Below are positions 8,315 through 15,771 of a DNA stretch of 64,000 nt, one piece after another. A program made the position numbers and the translations under genes. The DNA is from Marinobacter algicola DG893. Lineage in GTDB: Bacteria > Pseudomonadota > Gammaproteobacteria > Pseudomonadales > Oleiphilaceae. Numbering within the stretch: the stretch's first letter is position 1; every line of letters starts with the position of its first letter. The stretch is taken from positions 1 to 64,000 of the forward strand of contig NZ_ABCP01000012.1 of NCBI RefSeq assembly GCF_000170835.1, given 5' to 3'. The notes under the pieces are model-generated. The model had not been told where the DNA came from. It made no database searches and was given only the letters and a program-made list of their open reading frames with translations.

Positions 8315-9568
8315 CTACTCTCCCCGGCAATACGCGGCAGATTCCGCAAAGGCGGTTTTGAGGTCGTACCCGCTGCGGAAACTCGTAACGATTTCGCTGA
8401 TCTTTGAGCGATCGCTATCGTTGGAAGGCTCTCGCAGGCAGACATTGCGGAATACTTTTTTCACCTGGCACTGGGCAAAGGCGTCGGAATTGGCAAACTC
8501 CCGCCCCAGGCTCTTGGCGCCATTGCCGGAGCCGGGTAGGGAACCATCCCAGCCCAGGCGCCGATTGGTGCCGGACCGCCAGTAGTTGTCCCAGCCATCG
8601 TCCGGCGTCACGTACCCCTGCTCAAACGTGGTTGAATTGATGTGGTACTTGGCAACAACACGGGTGCCCGTCTCCGAGTCCACGTCGCTGACAGAGTTGT
8701 AGATCAGCCTGCCCAGTTCGCCGTCAGGGTCGGTGTCCGCGTTGTACTGGTAGTCGTAGTAGGCAAAGGCCTGGGTCATAGGGTCCATGCCGGTGTGGCA
8801 GCCAACGCAGTTGCTGAGGAATACCCGGCTGTCGCCACCCGGGCTCCGCGACACATCCTGTCGGATGCGGTCCGGTGGCAGGGATACGTCTGCGACCTGC
8901 TCCAGGTCATTGCACATGTGGTTGAGCAGGGTGAAGCGGAACATAGCGCGGTTGGTGCCGGCGCTGAAGAAAGCCCTCGCGGCGGCCCGGGAAGTGATCA
9001 CGCCGGCCGTGGCGCCTGTGGGCAGCTCGGAATTCAAGCTGGACTGCGTGGTTTGTTCCAGCACGTTGTCGTCACTGAGGGAATATCCGGAGCGCTCAAG
9101 GTCCTCATAGTTGTCGTTATTCGATGTTGAATACGCCGAGATACCGCTCAGACTCGAATTACCCACGTAAAGTATGTCGTCATATAAGACGCGTCTAAAA
9201 TCATGATTATCCCGCACAATACCGATGACCGTTGCCGTGTAATCATTCAACGGCACGAACGGGGACATCGCCTCATTTGTCCATGGTGCAACGAAATTTT
9301 TGAGGGTAACATCGTAAAACGCTGGATCTTCCATGGCCGTATAGGCGGCGGAAACGGCGCCTGACGCGCCATTGTTGGTTATATTTGCCGCCATTTGGTC
9401 AAGCACTTCCGGCGAGGGAGGAACACCGGCGATGCGTTCATGGATGCGTTTTGCCTGGTCCCGCGGGCCAGCGCTTGCGATGGTAGCGTGCGTACCGACC
9501 AAAGCCAGCAGGACAGTGAGATAAAATGTCCTCTTTATAAGTTGCCGGGTCGTACATAAGACTGTCAT
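8315..9568 (-). CDS. Exported mono-haem c protein, DUF1592/DUF1588-like
   Basis: 417 residues from the ATG at 9568, which has GAGGG eight bases upstream; an ATG at 9601 would add 11 residues before the signal peptide. A Sec signal ends near ASAGP. One haem motif C254VGC257H258 is followed by TGMDPMTQAFAYYDY. That context, together with the earlier AGVITSRAA and NRAMFRFTLLNHM segments, recalls DUF1592/DUF1588 proteins of Planctomycetes and myxobacteria, where such a cysteine-histidine motif precedes a conserved DP. First gene of a leftward run with the LamG lipoprotein and the DUF1501-like protein. It also contains ELPTGAT at 9008-9028, close to the ApbE flavinylation consensus. Catalytic role unknown. 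Confidence 0.7.
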   Translation of the reverse strand: MTVLCTTRQLIKRTFYLTVLLALVGTHATIASAGPRDQAKRIHERIAGVPPSPEVLDQMAANITNNGASGAVSAAYTAMEDPAFYDVTLKNFVAPWTNEAMSPFVPLNDYTATVIGIVRDNHDFRRVLYDDILYVGNSSLSGISAYSTSNNDNYEDLERSGYSLSDDNVLEQTTQSSLNSELPTGATAGVITSRAAARAFFSAGTNRAMFRFTLLNHMCNDLEQVADVSLPPDRIRQDVSRSPGGDSRVFLSNCVGCHTGMDPMTQAFAYYDYQYNADTDPDGELGRLIYNSVSDVDSETGTRVVAKYHINSTTFEQGYVTPDDGWDNYWRSGTNRRLGWDGSLPGSGNGAKSLGREFANSDAFAQCQVKKVFRNVCLREPSNDSDRSKISEIVTSFRSGYDLKTAFAESAAYCRGE

Positions 9569-9674
9569 GATCGATTCCCTCGATTTCGTTAGCATTCGCA
9601 CATTAGTACCATTTTACAATTGTTCAAAGTCTAGGCGAGCTATTAACGGCGGTTTTGAGTGCTGCTCCACGTTA

Positions 9675-9692
9675 TTACATAGCGTTACGTAA
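9675..9692. promoter_or_regulatory. Palindromic candidate operator between divergent redox units
   Basis: TTACATAGCGTTACGTAA pairs with itself at 7 of 9 positions and lies in the 166-base region between the leftward cytochrome run and the rightward propeller gene. Its placement would allow one regulator to control both directions. I cannot assign a protein family to the site, and no regulator gene is adjacent. No convincing -35/-10 pair was fixed nearby. Confidence 0.35.
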
Positions 9693-9734
9693 AAGGCTTG
9701 GAGCGCAGGCCCCGTCTCGACTTAGCGTATGTAA

Positions 9735-12440
9735 ATGGATTTTCAGGCCAAACAGGGTTTGTTGGTGGTGACTAAACATTACGAAAATAAAATGTTCTCT
9801 TGCGTCAGTGGGTTACGTTGCTATTTCGCTGCCCTGGGCCGTGTATTCGCGCTTCTTCCTGTCGCGCTGGCCGCAGGGTGTCTCCAGAGCGGCGACAGTC
9901 AGTCCAGTGACCCTGTGGTTGTTGAAAATCCCGTTGTCTTTGTAAAACGCCCCTTGCTTTTCGATGAGGACAATGGCGCGCTCCTTGGTGACAACCTTGC
10001 AGAGCCGGCAGAATTTCGTCCCGGCGCTCGCCTGTTCCTGAAGGATCGCGCGTCTCCCGACGCTCCCTCGCGGGATATCACTTCATCCGCTTTCCCGGGG
10101 TCGCTTGGCTATGACGTCAAGGATCTCACCGTCTCCTACGATGGCACTCGCGCGCTCTTTGCCATGAGGGCGCCGGAGATTGAGGACGTGGATGAAGACG
10201 AACAGCCAACCTGGAACATCTGGGAATACGACGTAACCTCCGGCACTCTCCGGCGTGTTATCGAATCGGAAGTCACTGCTGAGGCGGGCCAGGACATCGC
10301 ACCGGCCTACCTGCCTGATGGCCGCATTGTCTTTTCCTCCACCCGGCAAAGGATTTCCCGCGCAATCCTTCTGGATGAAGGGAAACCGCAATATCCCGCG
10401 CTTGACGAAGAGCGTGAGGTTCCCGCTTTTGTCCTGCACGTGATGGATGACGACGGGGAAAACATCGAGCAGATCACGTTCAACCAGAGTCACGATCTGG
10501 ACCCATTGGTAACGGATGAAGGCACCATTGTGTTCAGCAGGTGGGACAACGCCGGCCAGACCCAGGGCAACGGGTTCAACCTCTACAAGGTCAACCCGGA
10601 CGGCACCGGGCTCAGTTATCTTTATGGCCGCCACTCTCATGGCTCTGTCAGCGATGACGTCAACATTGAGTATCTGCGCCCGCAAGCGACGGATTCCGGG
10701 CAATTGCTGGCGCAGCTTCGGCCCACCGAAACCGACAATTTCGGAGCGGTTCCGGTTGAGATTGATGTCGGAAGTTATGTCGAGGCGGGTATACGCGTTG
10801 ACGGCAATTCAGGCTCGGCGCAAACGCCTCTGGTCAGCGGATTGTCCCTGGGCAACGAGATCTCGTTGCGCGGAAACTACAGCTCCGTCTCGCCGTTTTT
10901 GGATGGCACCCGTCGCTACCTCGTTAGCTGGAGTCCATGCCGGCTGAGACTTGCCATTGGCAACGGCGACATCCTCAACTGCACGCAAGAGCGGATTGCC
11001 TCAGGTGCCTATCGGGCCGCCGCCCCGGTTTACGGGCTGTGGTTGCTGGATATGGCATCTGGTACCCAGCGACCCATTCAGCCACCTGAGGAAGGCCAGC
11101 AGTTTGATGAGGCGGTGTTGATGACGGAACGATCGCTGCCGACCTTCATTCCGGAGTCGCAGTTCACTGGGGATGCGGCGACTCTGGCAGAGGATGGTCT
11201 TGGCATACTGCAGATCCAGAGTGTCTACGACATTGATGGTGTTGATGTTTCTCCGGCGGGCATTCGACAGACAGCCGATCCGGCAATCGTTCCTCCGGAC
11301 AACCTTCCCAGGCGCTTCCTCCGACTCGAAAAGCCGGTCTCGATTCCCGATGAAGAGGTCAGGGACTTCGACAACACGGCGTTCGGTCGCAGCCAAGCCC
11401 AGTCCATGCGTGAAATTCTTGGTTATGTACCGGTTGAACCGGACGGTTCGGTACGGGTGGCCGTGCCCGCCAACGTCGCATTTGCCATCAGCGTGGTGGA
11501 CGATGAAGGACGACGGATTGGACCCCGCCACCAGAACTGGTTGAACGTCAGGCCCGGAGAAACCCTGGCGTGCAACGGTTGCCATAATCCGGGAAGTACG
11601 GTGCCCCATGGGCGCCCGGATGCAGGGCCGGCTCCGGTGTACGCGGGTGCGCCGACCACTGGCATTGAATTCCCGAATACCGATCCCGCACTCTTCGCAG
11701 ACATGGGTGAAACCATGGCGGAAACCTGGGCCCGGATTAACGAGACCCGTCGCCTCGGGCCAGACGCTGTCTATGTCGACCAATGGACCGATCCCGGTGA
11801 TGCCAGTCTCACACCGGGCACAGCCTTCTCGCTGAGTTATGCGGACCTTGAAACGCCCGCGCCGGTTACCCCCGAATGCTTTAATGACTGGCGTGGCGCC
11901 TGTCGAACCGTCATTAACTACGAGCAGCATATCCATCCGCTGTGGGGGCTTGAAAGAATCGTTGATGACGGCAACGGCAACGTCGAGGACTACACCTGTA
12001 CCGGATGCCACTCGGATACTGATGCAGCCGATGCGACACAATTGCCGATTGCACAACTGGATCTGAGTGACGGCGCCTCCCCGGATGAGCCCGATCATTT
12101 CAAGTCCTACCGGGAGTTGCTGTTTAACGACAATGAGCAGGAGTTGGTTGGTGATCAGCTCGTTGATGTGCAGGTTGAGTCCGGGGAATTCCTGCGGGAC
12201 GAAGATGGCGAGTTGATTTTGGACGATGACGATAATCCCATCCCCATTCTGGTGAACGTCAATGTGCCTCCCACCATTTCCGTCAATGGAGCCAGGGCCA
12301 GCGGTAACTTCTTCAACCGTTTCCGTGCTGGAGGGAGTCACGAAGACTTTCTAAGCCCTGCCGAGCTGCGCCTCCTGGCCGAATGGCTGGATGTTGGTGG
12401 CCAGTACTACAACAACCCCTTTGATGCTCCGGCGGACTGA
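9735..12440 (+). CDS. HzsA-like di-haem beta-propeller lipoprotein
   Basis: 901 residues from the first ATG. An ATG at 9792 (882 residues) gives a tidier signal that ends in a lipobox AAGC; neither start has a clear ribosome-binding site. Residues about 100-480 hold TolB/PD40-type propeller blades such as LPDGRIVFSSTRQ and DEGTIVFSRWDN. The C-terminal half holds two haem c motifs, C613NGC616H617 and C755TGC758H759, the second after INYEQHIHPLWG. Propeller plus two C-terminal haems is the layout of hydrazine synthase alpha subunit and its many HzsA-related homologues. No beta or gamma subunit gene is present, so hydrazine synthesis should not be inferred. Divergent from the cytochrome run and 20 bases before the SH3-barrel gene. 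Confidence 0.78.
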   Translation: MDFQAKQGLLVVTKHYENKMFSCVSGLRCYFAALGRVFALLPVALAAGCLQSGDSQSSDPVVVENPVVFVKRPLLFDEDNGALLGDNLAEPAEFRPGARLFLKDRASPDAPSRDITSSAFPGSLGYDVKDLTVSYDGTRALFAMRAPEIEDVDEDEQPTWNIWEYDVTSGTLRRVIESEVTAEAGQDIAPAYLPDGRIVFSSTRQRISRAILLDEGKPQYPALDEEREVPAFVLHVMDDDGENIEQITFNQSHDLDPLVTDEGTIVFSRWDNAGQTQGNGFNLYKVNPDGTGLSYLYGRHSHGSVSDDVNIEYLRPQATDSGQLLAQLRPTETDNFGAVPVEIDVGSYVEAGIRVDGNSGSAQTPLVSGLSLGNEISLRGNYSSVSPFLDGTRRYLVSWSPCRLRLAIGNGDILNCTQERIASGAYRAAAPVYGLWLLDMASGTQRPIQPPEEGQQFDEAVLMTERSLPTFIPESQFTGDAATLAEDGLGILQIQSVYDIDGVDVSPAGIRQTADPAIVPPDNLPRRFLRLEKPVSIPDEEVRDFDNTAFGRSQAQSMREILGYVPVEPDGSVRVAVPANVAFAISVVDDEGRRIGPRHQNWLNVRPGETLACNGCHNPGSTVPHGRPDAGPAPVYAGAPTTGIEFPNTDPALFADMGETMAETWARINETRRLGPDAVYVDQWTDPGDASLTPGTAFSLSYADLETPAPVTPECFNDWRGACRTVINYEQHIHPLWGLERIVDDGNGNVEDYTCTGCHSDTDAADATQLPIAQLDLSDGASPDEPDHFKSYRELLFNDNEQELVGDQLVDVQVESGEFLRDEDGELILDDDDNPIPILVNVNVPPTISVNGARASGNFFNRFRAGGSHEDFLSPAELRLLAEWLDVGGQYYNNPFDAPAD

Positions 12441-12460
12441 TAGGACCTGAACGATTAACC

Positions 12461-13213
12461 ATGAGACTGGCCCTGATACTGCTGTTTTTAACCGCGCCCC
12501 TGTCCGCTACCGCCGACTGGCTGTGGGGCGGTGCCGACGAGCCCATGCCCCAGGTTCAGGTGGCGGAACCGTTTGTGGAGTGGCGCACCGGGCCGGCCGT
12601 GGGCTATCCGGTGTTCCATACCAGTGAAAAGGGTGAGTGGCTGACCTTGCGCATGCGCAAGACCTCCTGGCTGAAGGTCACCGACCGAAAGGGGCGAGAA
12701 GGCTGGGTGCACATAGACGATGTGCAGCTGACACTGGACGGCGAGGGTGAACAGGTCTCACTCACCAATCCACGTTTTGACGACTTCAGCAGCCGCAGCT
12801 GGGAAGCTGGGTTGATGATGGGCGAATTCGAGGGTGCGGCGGTGACCGCCATTTACGGTGGCTATCTTATGACCCGTAATCTGTCGGCAGAGCTCTGGGG
12901 CTCTCAGGTGTTGGGAAGTGCTTCGGAGATTCGCATGGTGAACGCCAACATCGTGCACCAGCCGTTTCCGCACTGGCGGATTTCACCGTTCTTCACGCTG
13001 GGTGTGGGGCATATTTTCATCGAGCCCAAAGCCACCCTGGCGGACCCCGGCGACCGGGACAACAGTATCGGGCACGCCGGCTTTGGTGTGCGCGCCTACG
13101 TCACGGACAACTATTTTATCCGTGCCGAGGTCAAGGACTACAAGATTTTTACCAATCGGGCAACCAACGAAGAAGCAACAGAATGGAAAATCGGATTAAG
13201 CATATTCTTCTGA
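12461..13213 (+). CDS. SH3b domain plus outer-membrane beta-barrel protein
   Basis: 250 residues. A Sec signal (residues 1-19) is followed by a bacterial SH3 domain at about 35-90 (VEWRTGPAVGYPVFHT to GREGWVHIDDV) and then a small barrel of alternating polar and hydrophobic strands ending in Phe-Phe, the usual C-terminal signal for the BAM complex. The SH3b part could bind peptidoglycan or a partner protein. The architecture matches, as far as I recall, small outer-membrane proteins seen near AgmX-type genes (family TIGR04565). First gene of the long rightward array; its last 31 bases overlap the start of the next barrel gene, implying coupled translation. Confidence 0.75.
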   Translation: MRLALILLFLTAPLSATADWLWGGADEPMPQVQVAEPFVEWRTGPAVGYPVFHTSEKGEWLTLRMRKTSWLKVTDRKGREGWVHIDDVQLTLDGEGEQVSLTNPRFDDFSSRSWEAGLMMGEFEGAAVTAIYGGYLMTRNLSAELWGSQVLGSASEIRMVNANIVHQPFPHWRISPFFTLGVGHIFIEPKATLADPGDRDNSIGHAGFGVRAYVTDNYFIRAEVKDYKIFTNRATNEEATEWKIGLSIFF

Positions 13214-13830
13214 CCGTCCTGCCGTTTGCGGGCCTGCTGCTGGTGTCTACGGCTGTCAGCGCCCAGGAGGACGACCGGCCACTGATTGAGCCGGATGTGC
13301 GGCCCCAGAAGGTCGACGAGGCGTTGATCGACACCGAGAATTTCGAGATCGGTGCGTTTGCCGGCATCCTCAATATCGAGGATTTTGAGTCATCGTTCCT
13401 GTGGGGCGGCAAGCTGACCTACCACCTCAGCGAAACCTTCTTCTTTGAAGCCAATGTGGGGTTTGCGGAAGGCGGAGAAACCAGTTTCGAAAAGCTGGCC
13501 GGGGACGTTCAGGTGTTGTCGGACGAAGACCGGGACTACCGCTACTACAACATCAATATTGGCATGAATGTGCTGCCCGGTGAGGCCTTCCTGACTGAGA
13601 ACTACGCCTTCAATACCAACTTCTACCTGATCGGCGGGGCCGGTGCCACGGACTTTGCCGGTGACACCCGTTTTACCGTCAACGTGGGCGCTGGTTACCA
13701 GGTATTGCTGACCGACAGCGTATCGATCCATCTGGGGGTTCGTGAACACTTCTACCGGATTGATGTGCTGGGTGAGGAAAAAACGTCCATGAACACCGAG
13801 GTCAGCGGTGGCCTCACTGTCTTTTTCTGA
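13183..13830 (+). CDS. Small outer-membrane beta-barrel protein
   Basis: 215 residues with a Sec signal ending VSAQ. After an acidic linker (residues 25-50) the protein consists of beta-hairpin-like segments such as FEIGAFAGILNIEDF and FFFEANVGFAEGG, ending in TVFF, a BAM-type terminal aromatic. It looks like a companion to the preceding SH3-barrel protein and belongs to the same general outer-membrane barrel group. The start codon lies 31 bases inside the previous gene, whose terminal codons therefore encode part of this signal peptide in another frame. I do not know a substrate; a structural or anchoring role in the proposed trans-envelope complex is inferred. Confidence 0.75.
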   Translation: MENRIKHILLTVLPFAGLLLVSTAVSAQEDDRPLIEPDVRPQKVDEALIDTENFEIGAFAGILNIEDFESSFLWGGKLTYHLSETFFFEANVGFAEGGETSFEKLAGDVQVLSDEDRDYRYYNINIGMNVLPGEAFLTENYAFNTNFYLIGGAGATDFAGDTRFTVNVGAGYQVLLTDSVSIHLGVREHFYRIDVLGEEKTSMNTEVSGGLTVFF

Positions 13831-13842
13831 TAACAGGAGTCA

Positions 13843-14343
13843 ATGATGACAACACGGTTTTTGGGATTGGCCCTGACCCTGGCCACGCTGGTAGGCGTTT
13901 CATCCGTTCAGGCCGAGGAAATGAACATTCCGGCGCCGGACTTCACTCTTGAAAGCCGTCAGGGCGAGAACCTGCGGCTACAGGATTTTCGTGGCGAAGT
14001 GGTGATGCTCAACTTCTGGGCGTCCTGGTGCGGGCCCTGTCGTCAGGAAATGCCGTTGATGGACGACCTGTACGCTCAGTATAAGGATCTCGGTTTCACC
14101 ATCCTGGCGGTCAACGTTGACGAGAACCGCGACGAAGCGCACCGCTTCCTGGACAAGGTGCCGGTCAGCTATCCGATCCTTTATGACCCGCAGAGCGATG
14201 TCAGCGAACAGTATGAAGTGCAGGCTATGCCGACCACGGTCATGATTGACCGCGATGGCAATGCCCGTTTTCTCCACCATGGCTACCAGCCCGGCTATGA
14301 AGACGAATACGAAACGCAGATCCGGCAACTGGTGCGGGAATAG
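13843..14343 (+). CDS. TlpA/ResA-like periplasmic thioredoxin
   Basis: 166 residues. A Sec signal ends near VQAEE and is followed by an AhpC/TSA-Redoxin fold with the active site W62-C63-G-P-C66 and the cis-proline context AMPTTVMID. The insert NVDENRDEAHRFL is typical of TlpA/ResA proteins. It should act as a periplasmic thiol reductant or oxidase on partner proteins, for example haem-binding cysteines or the cysteine-rich tail of the DUF4266 lipoprotein encoded next. Reducing power could come from the DsbD encoded at 52.9-54.8 kb. AGGAG lies just upstream of two successive ATG codons; the second (13846) has the better spacing. Confidence 0.88.
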   Translation: MMTTRFLGLALTLATLVGVSSVQAEEMNIPAPDFTLESRQGENLRLQDFRGEVVMLNFWASWCGPCRQEMPLMDDLYAQYKDLGFTILAVNVDENRDEAHRFLDKVPVSYPILYDPQSDVSEQYEVQAMPTTVMIDRDGNARFLHHGYQPGYEDEYETQIRQLVRE

Positions 14344-14361
14344 CCTGAGGCAGGTGAGTGT

Positions 14362-14601
14362 ATGAACCCTTTCAAAGCAGTGATGGCATCGGCAATCGTG
14401 ATCCTCATGACGGCGGGGGCTACCGGGTGTAGCGACATCAAGCCCTGGGTGAAGCCCTATGAGCGCGACAAGCTCGCAGACCCGGTGATGAGCCTGAGCC
14501 GGCATGGAAAGGCTGACTCCTATATGCACCACGTTTACCAGGCTCGCGAATCCGCACGGGGGTCGGAAGGCGGCTCCGGAGGTGGTTGTGGCTGTAACTG
14601 A
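14362..14601 (+). CDS. DUF4266 mini-lipoprotein with Gly-Cys tail
   Basis: 79 residues. A short signal ends ATGC, giving a lipid-anchored mature chain of about 57 residues. The core KPYERDKLADPVMS and HVYQARESARG is the DUF4266 signature as I know it, and the protein ends in SGGGCGCN. Two vicinal-type cysteines in a glycine tail suggest metal binding, disulphide exchange with the adjacent TlpA-like protein or a modification site. The last codons contain GGAGG, which appears to be the ribosome-binding site of the overlapping DUF3570 gene. Easily missed because of its size, but its coding is well supported by the family match and by spacing to both neighbours. Confidence 0.85.
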   Translation: MNPFKAVMASAIVILMTAGATGCSDIKPWVKPYERDKLADPVMSLSRHGKADSYMHHVYQARESARGSEGGSGGGCGCN

Positions 14602-15751
14602 TCGCGCCGGGTTTTTATCGGCCCTGGTAACGGGCCTGGTGGGCTGGCTGTTGTTCGGTCAACTCGTCACGGCTGCCACCCTGCCGCAGGATAACGTGGA
14701 TATCCTTTACCACCGTTATGAAGGCGGCGGTATGGTTATTGATGGTCCTTCCGTGCTGGTGCGCAAGAGCGCAGGCCCACAGGTGTCTGTGTCAGGCCAG
14801 TATTACGTGGATATGGTGTCTGCGGCTTCGGTGGATGTCCTTGCCACGGCCAGTGAATACACCGAAGAGCGCACTGAATACACTCTCGGGGTGGACTATC
14901 TACATGAGGATGCGATCCTGAGCCTTGGTTACACCAATAGCTCGGAGAACGACTACGAGGCCAACACGGTATATTTCTCTACCAGCCAGGAATTCTTTGG
15001 TGGCATGTCGACCGTGACCCTCGGTTATGCTCGAGGTTGGGATGACGTCGGCGTGGCAGGCAATGATGCCTTCAATGAAGAGGCAGATCGCCAGAACTAT
15101 CAACTGGGGCTTAGCCAGGTAGTCACCCGTAACAGTCTTCTGGGGCTGGACCTGGAAGTGGTGACCGATGAAGGCTTCCTACAGAATCCGTACCGACAGA
15201 ATCGCTATATCGACCCCAATGATCCGACGGACTTCCTATACCAGCCCGAACGATACCCGGAAACCCGCACCAGTTTCTCCGTGGCCACCCGCGCCCTGTA
15301 TTACCTGCCATACCGGGCATCGATTCGCGGTGAGTTCCGCTATTTCAGTGACAGCTGGGGCATTGACGCCCAAACCTTCGAGCTCGCTTACGTTCACGCC
15401 CTGAATCCTCGCTGGACGCTTGAGGGACGTGCCCGGTACTACGTCCAGGACGAGGCGGATTTCTACAGCGACCTCTACGCCTTCGAAAACTCCCAGACCC
15501 ACCTGGCGCGCGACAAGGAAATGAGTGCGTTTTCCGGCACTACCCTCGGTGGCGGCGTGGTGTACGAGTGGAAACAGACTTCGTTGCCGGGCATTCAGCG
15601 CCTGCAGGCGAGTCTCCTGGTGGACTGGCTCGATTTCAGCTATGACAACTTCCGGGATGTCACTGCGTCCGGCGACTTCCTGCCGGGACAGGAGCCGCTT
15701 TATTCGTTCGATGCCTTTGTAACCCGGGCATCGCTGATTCTTGAATACTGA
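14588..15751 (+). CDS. DUF3570 outer-membrane protein
   Basis: 387 residues from a GTG at 14588, five bases after GGAGG and overlapping the DUF4266 gene by 14 bases. Longer readings from 14504 would add a non-signal extension. A Sec signal ends VTAAT. The rest is a run of amphipathic beta strands (VSVSGQYYVDMVSAASVDV, YTLGVDYLHEDAILSLGYT) that ends LILEY, consistent with an outer-membrane barrel. DUF3570 proteins regularly accompany DUF4266 lipoproteins, and the overlap here shows tight coupling. Function is not known; export, anchoring or display of the mini-lipoprotein is a reasonable guess. Confidence 0.83.
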   Translation: MAVTDRAGFLSALVTGLVGWLLFGQLVTAATLPQDNVDILYHRYEGGGMVIDGPSVLVRKSAGPQVSVSGQYYVDMVSAASVDVLATASEYTEERTEYTLGVDYLHEDAILSLGYTNSSENDYEANTVYFSTSQEFFGGMSTVTLGYARGWDDVGVAGNDAFNEEADRQNYQLGLSQVVTRNSLLGLDLEVVTDEGFLQNPYRQNRYIDPNDPTDFLYQPERYPETRTSFSVATRALYYLPYRASIRGEFRYFSDSWGIDAQTFELAYVHALNPRWTLEGRARYYVQDEADFYSDLYAFENSQTHLARDKEMSAFSGTTLGGGVVYEWKQTSLPGIQRLQASLLVDWLDFSYDNFRDVTASGDFLPGQEPLYSFDAFVTRASLILEY

Positions 15752-15771
15752 CCGAGTCGGGACGATTCATC

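Noticed and set aside
8642-9130. 162-residue plus-strand reading opposite the mono-haem gene
   Set aside because: A high-GC shadow frame with Val/Gly-rich, domain-free translation; the minus strand has CXXCH and a signal peptide.
11001-12341. 446-residue minus-strand reading opposite the HzsA-like gene
   Set aside because: It is antisense to a gene with haem motifs, signal peptide and propeller repeats, and itself shows no domain or signal.
9735-12440. Evidence of hydrazine synthesis or anammox
   Set aside because: Only an HzsA-like protein exists; no HzsB/HzsC, hydrazine dehydrogenase or anammox context is visible.
14380-14434. AGAT-like sequence in the DUF4266 precursor as an ApbE flavinylation site
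   Set aside because: TAGATGC lies in the lipobox and signal peptide, is removed or lipid-modified at the cysteine, and lacks the [S/T]-G-A-T form.
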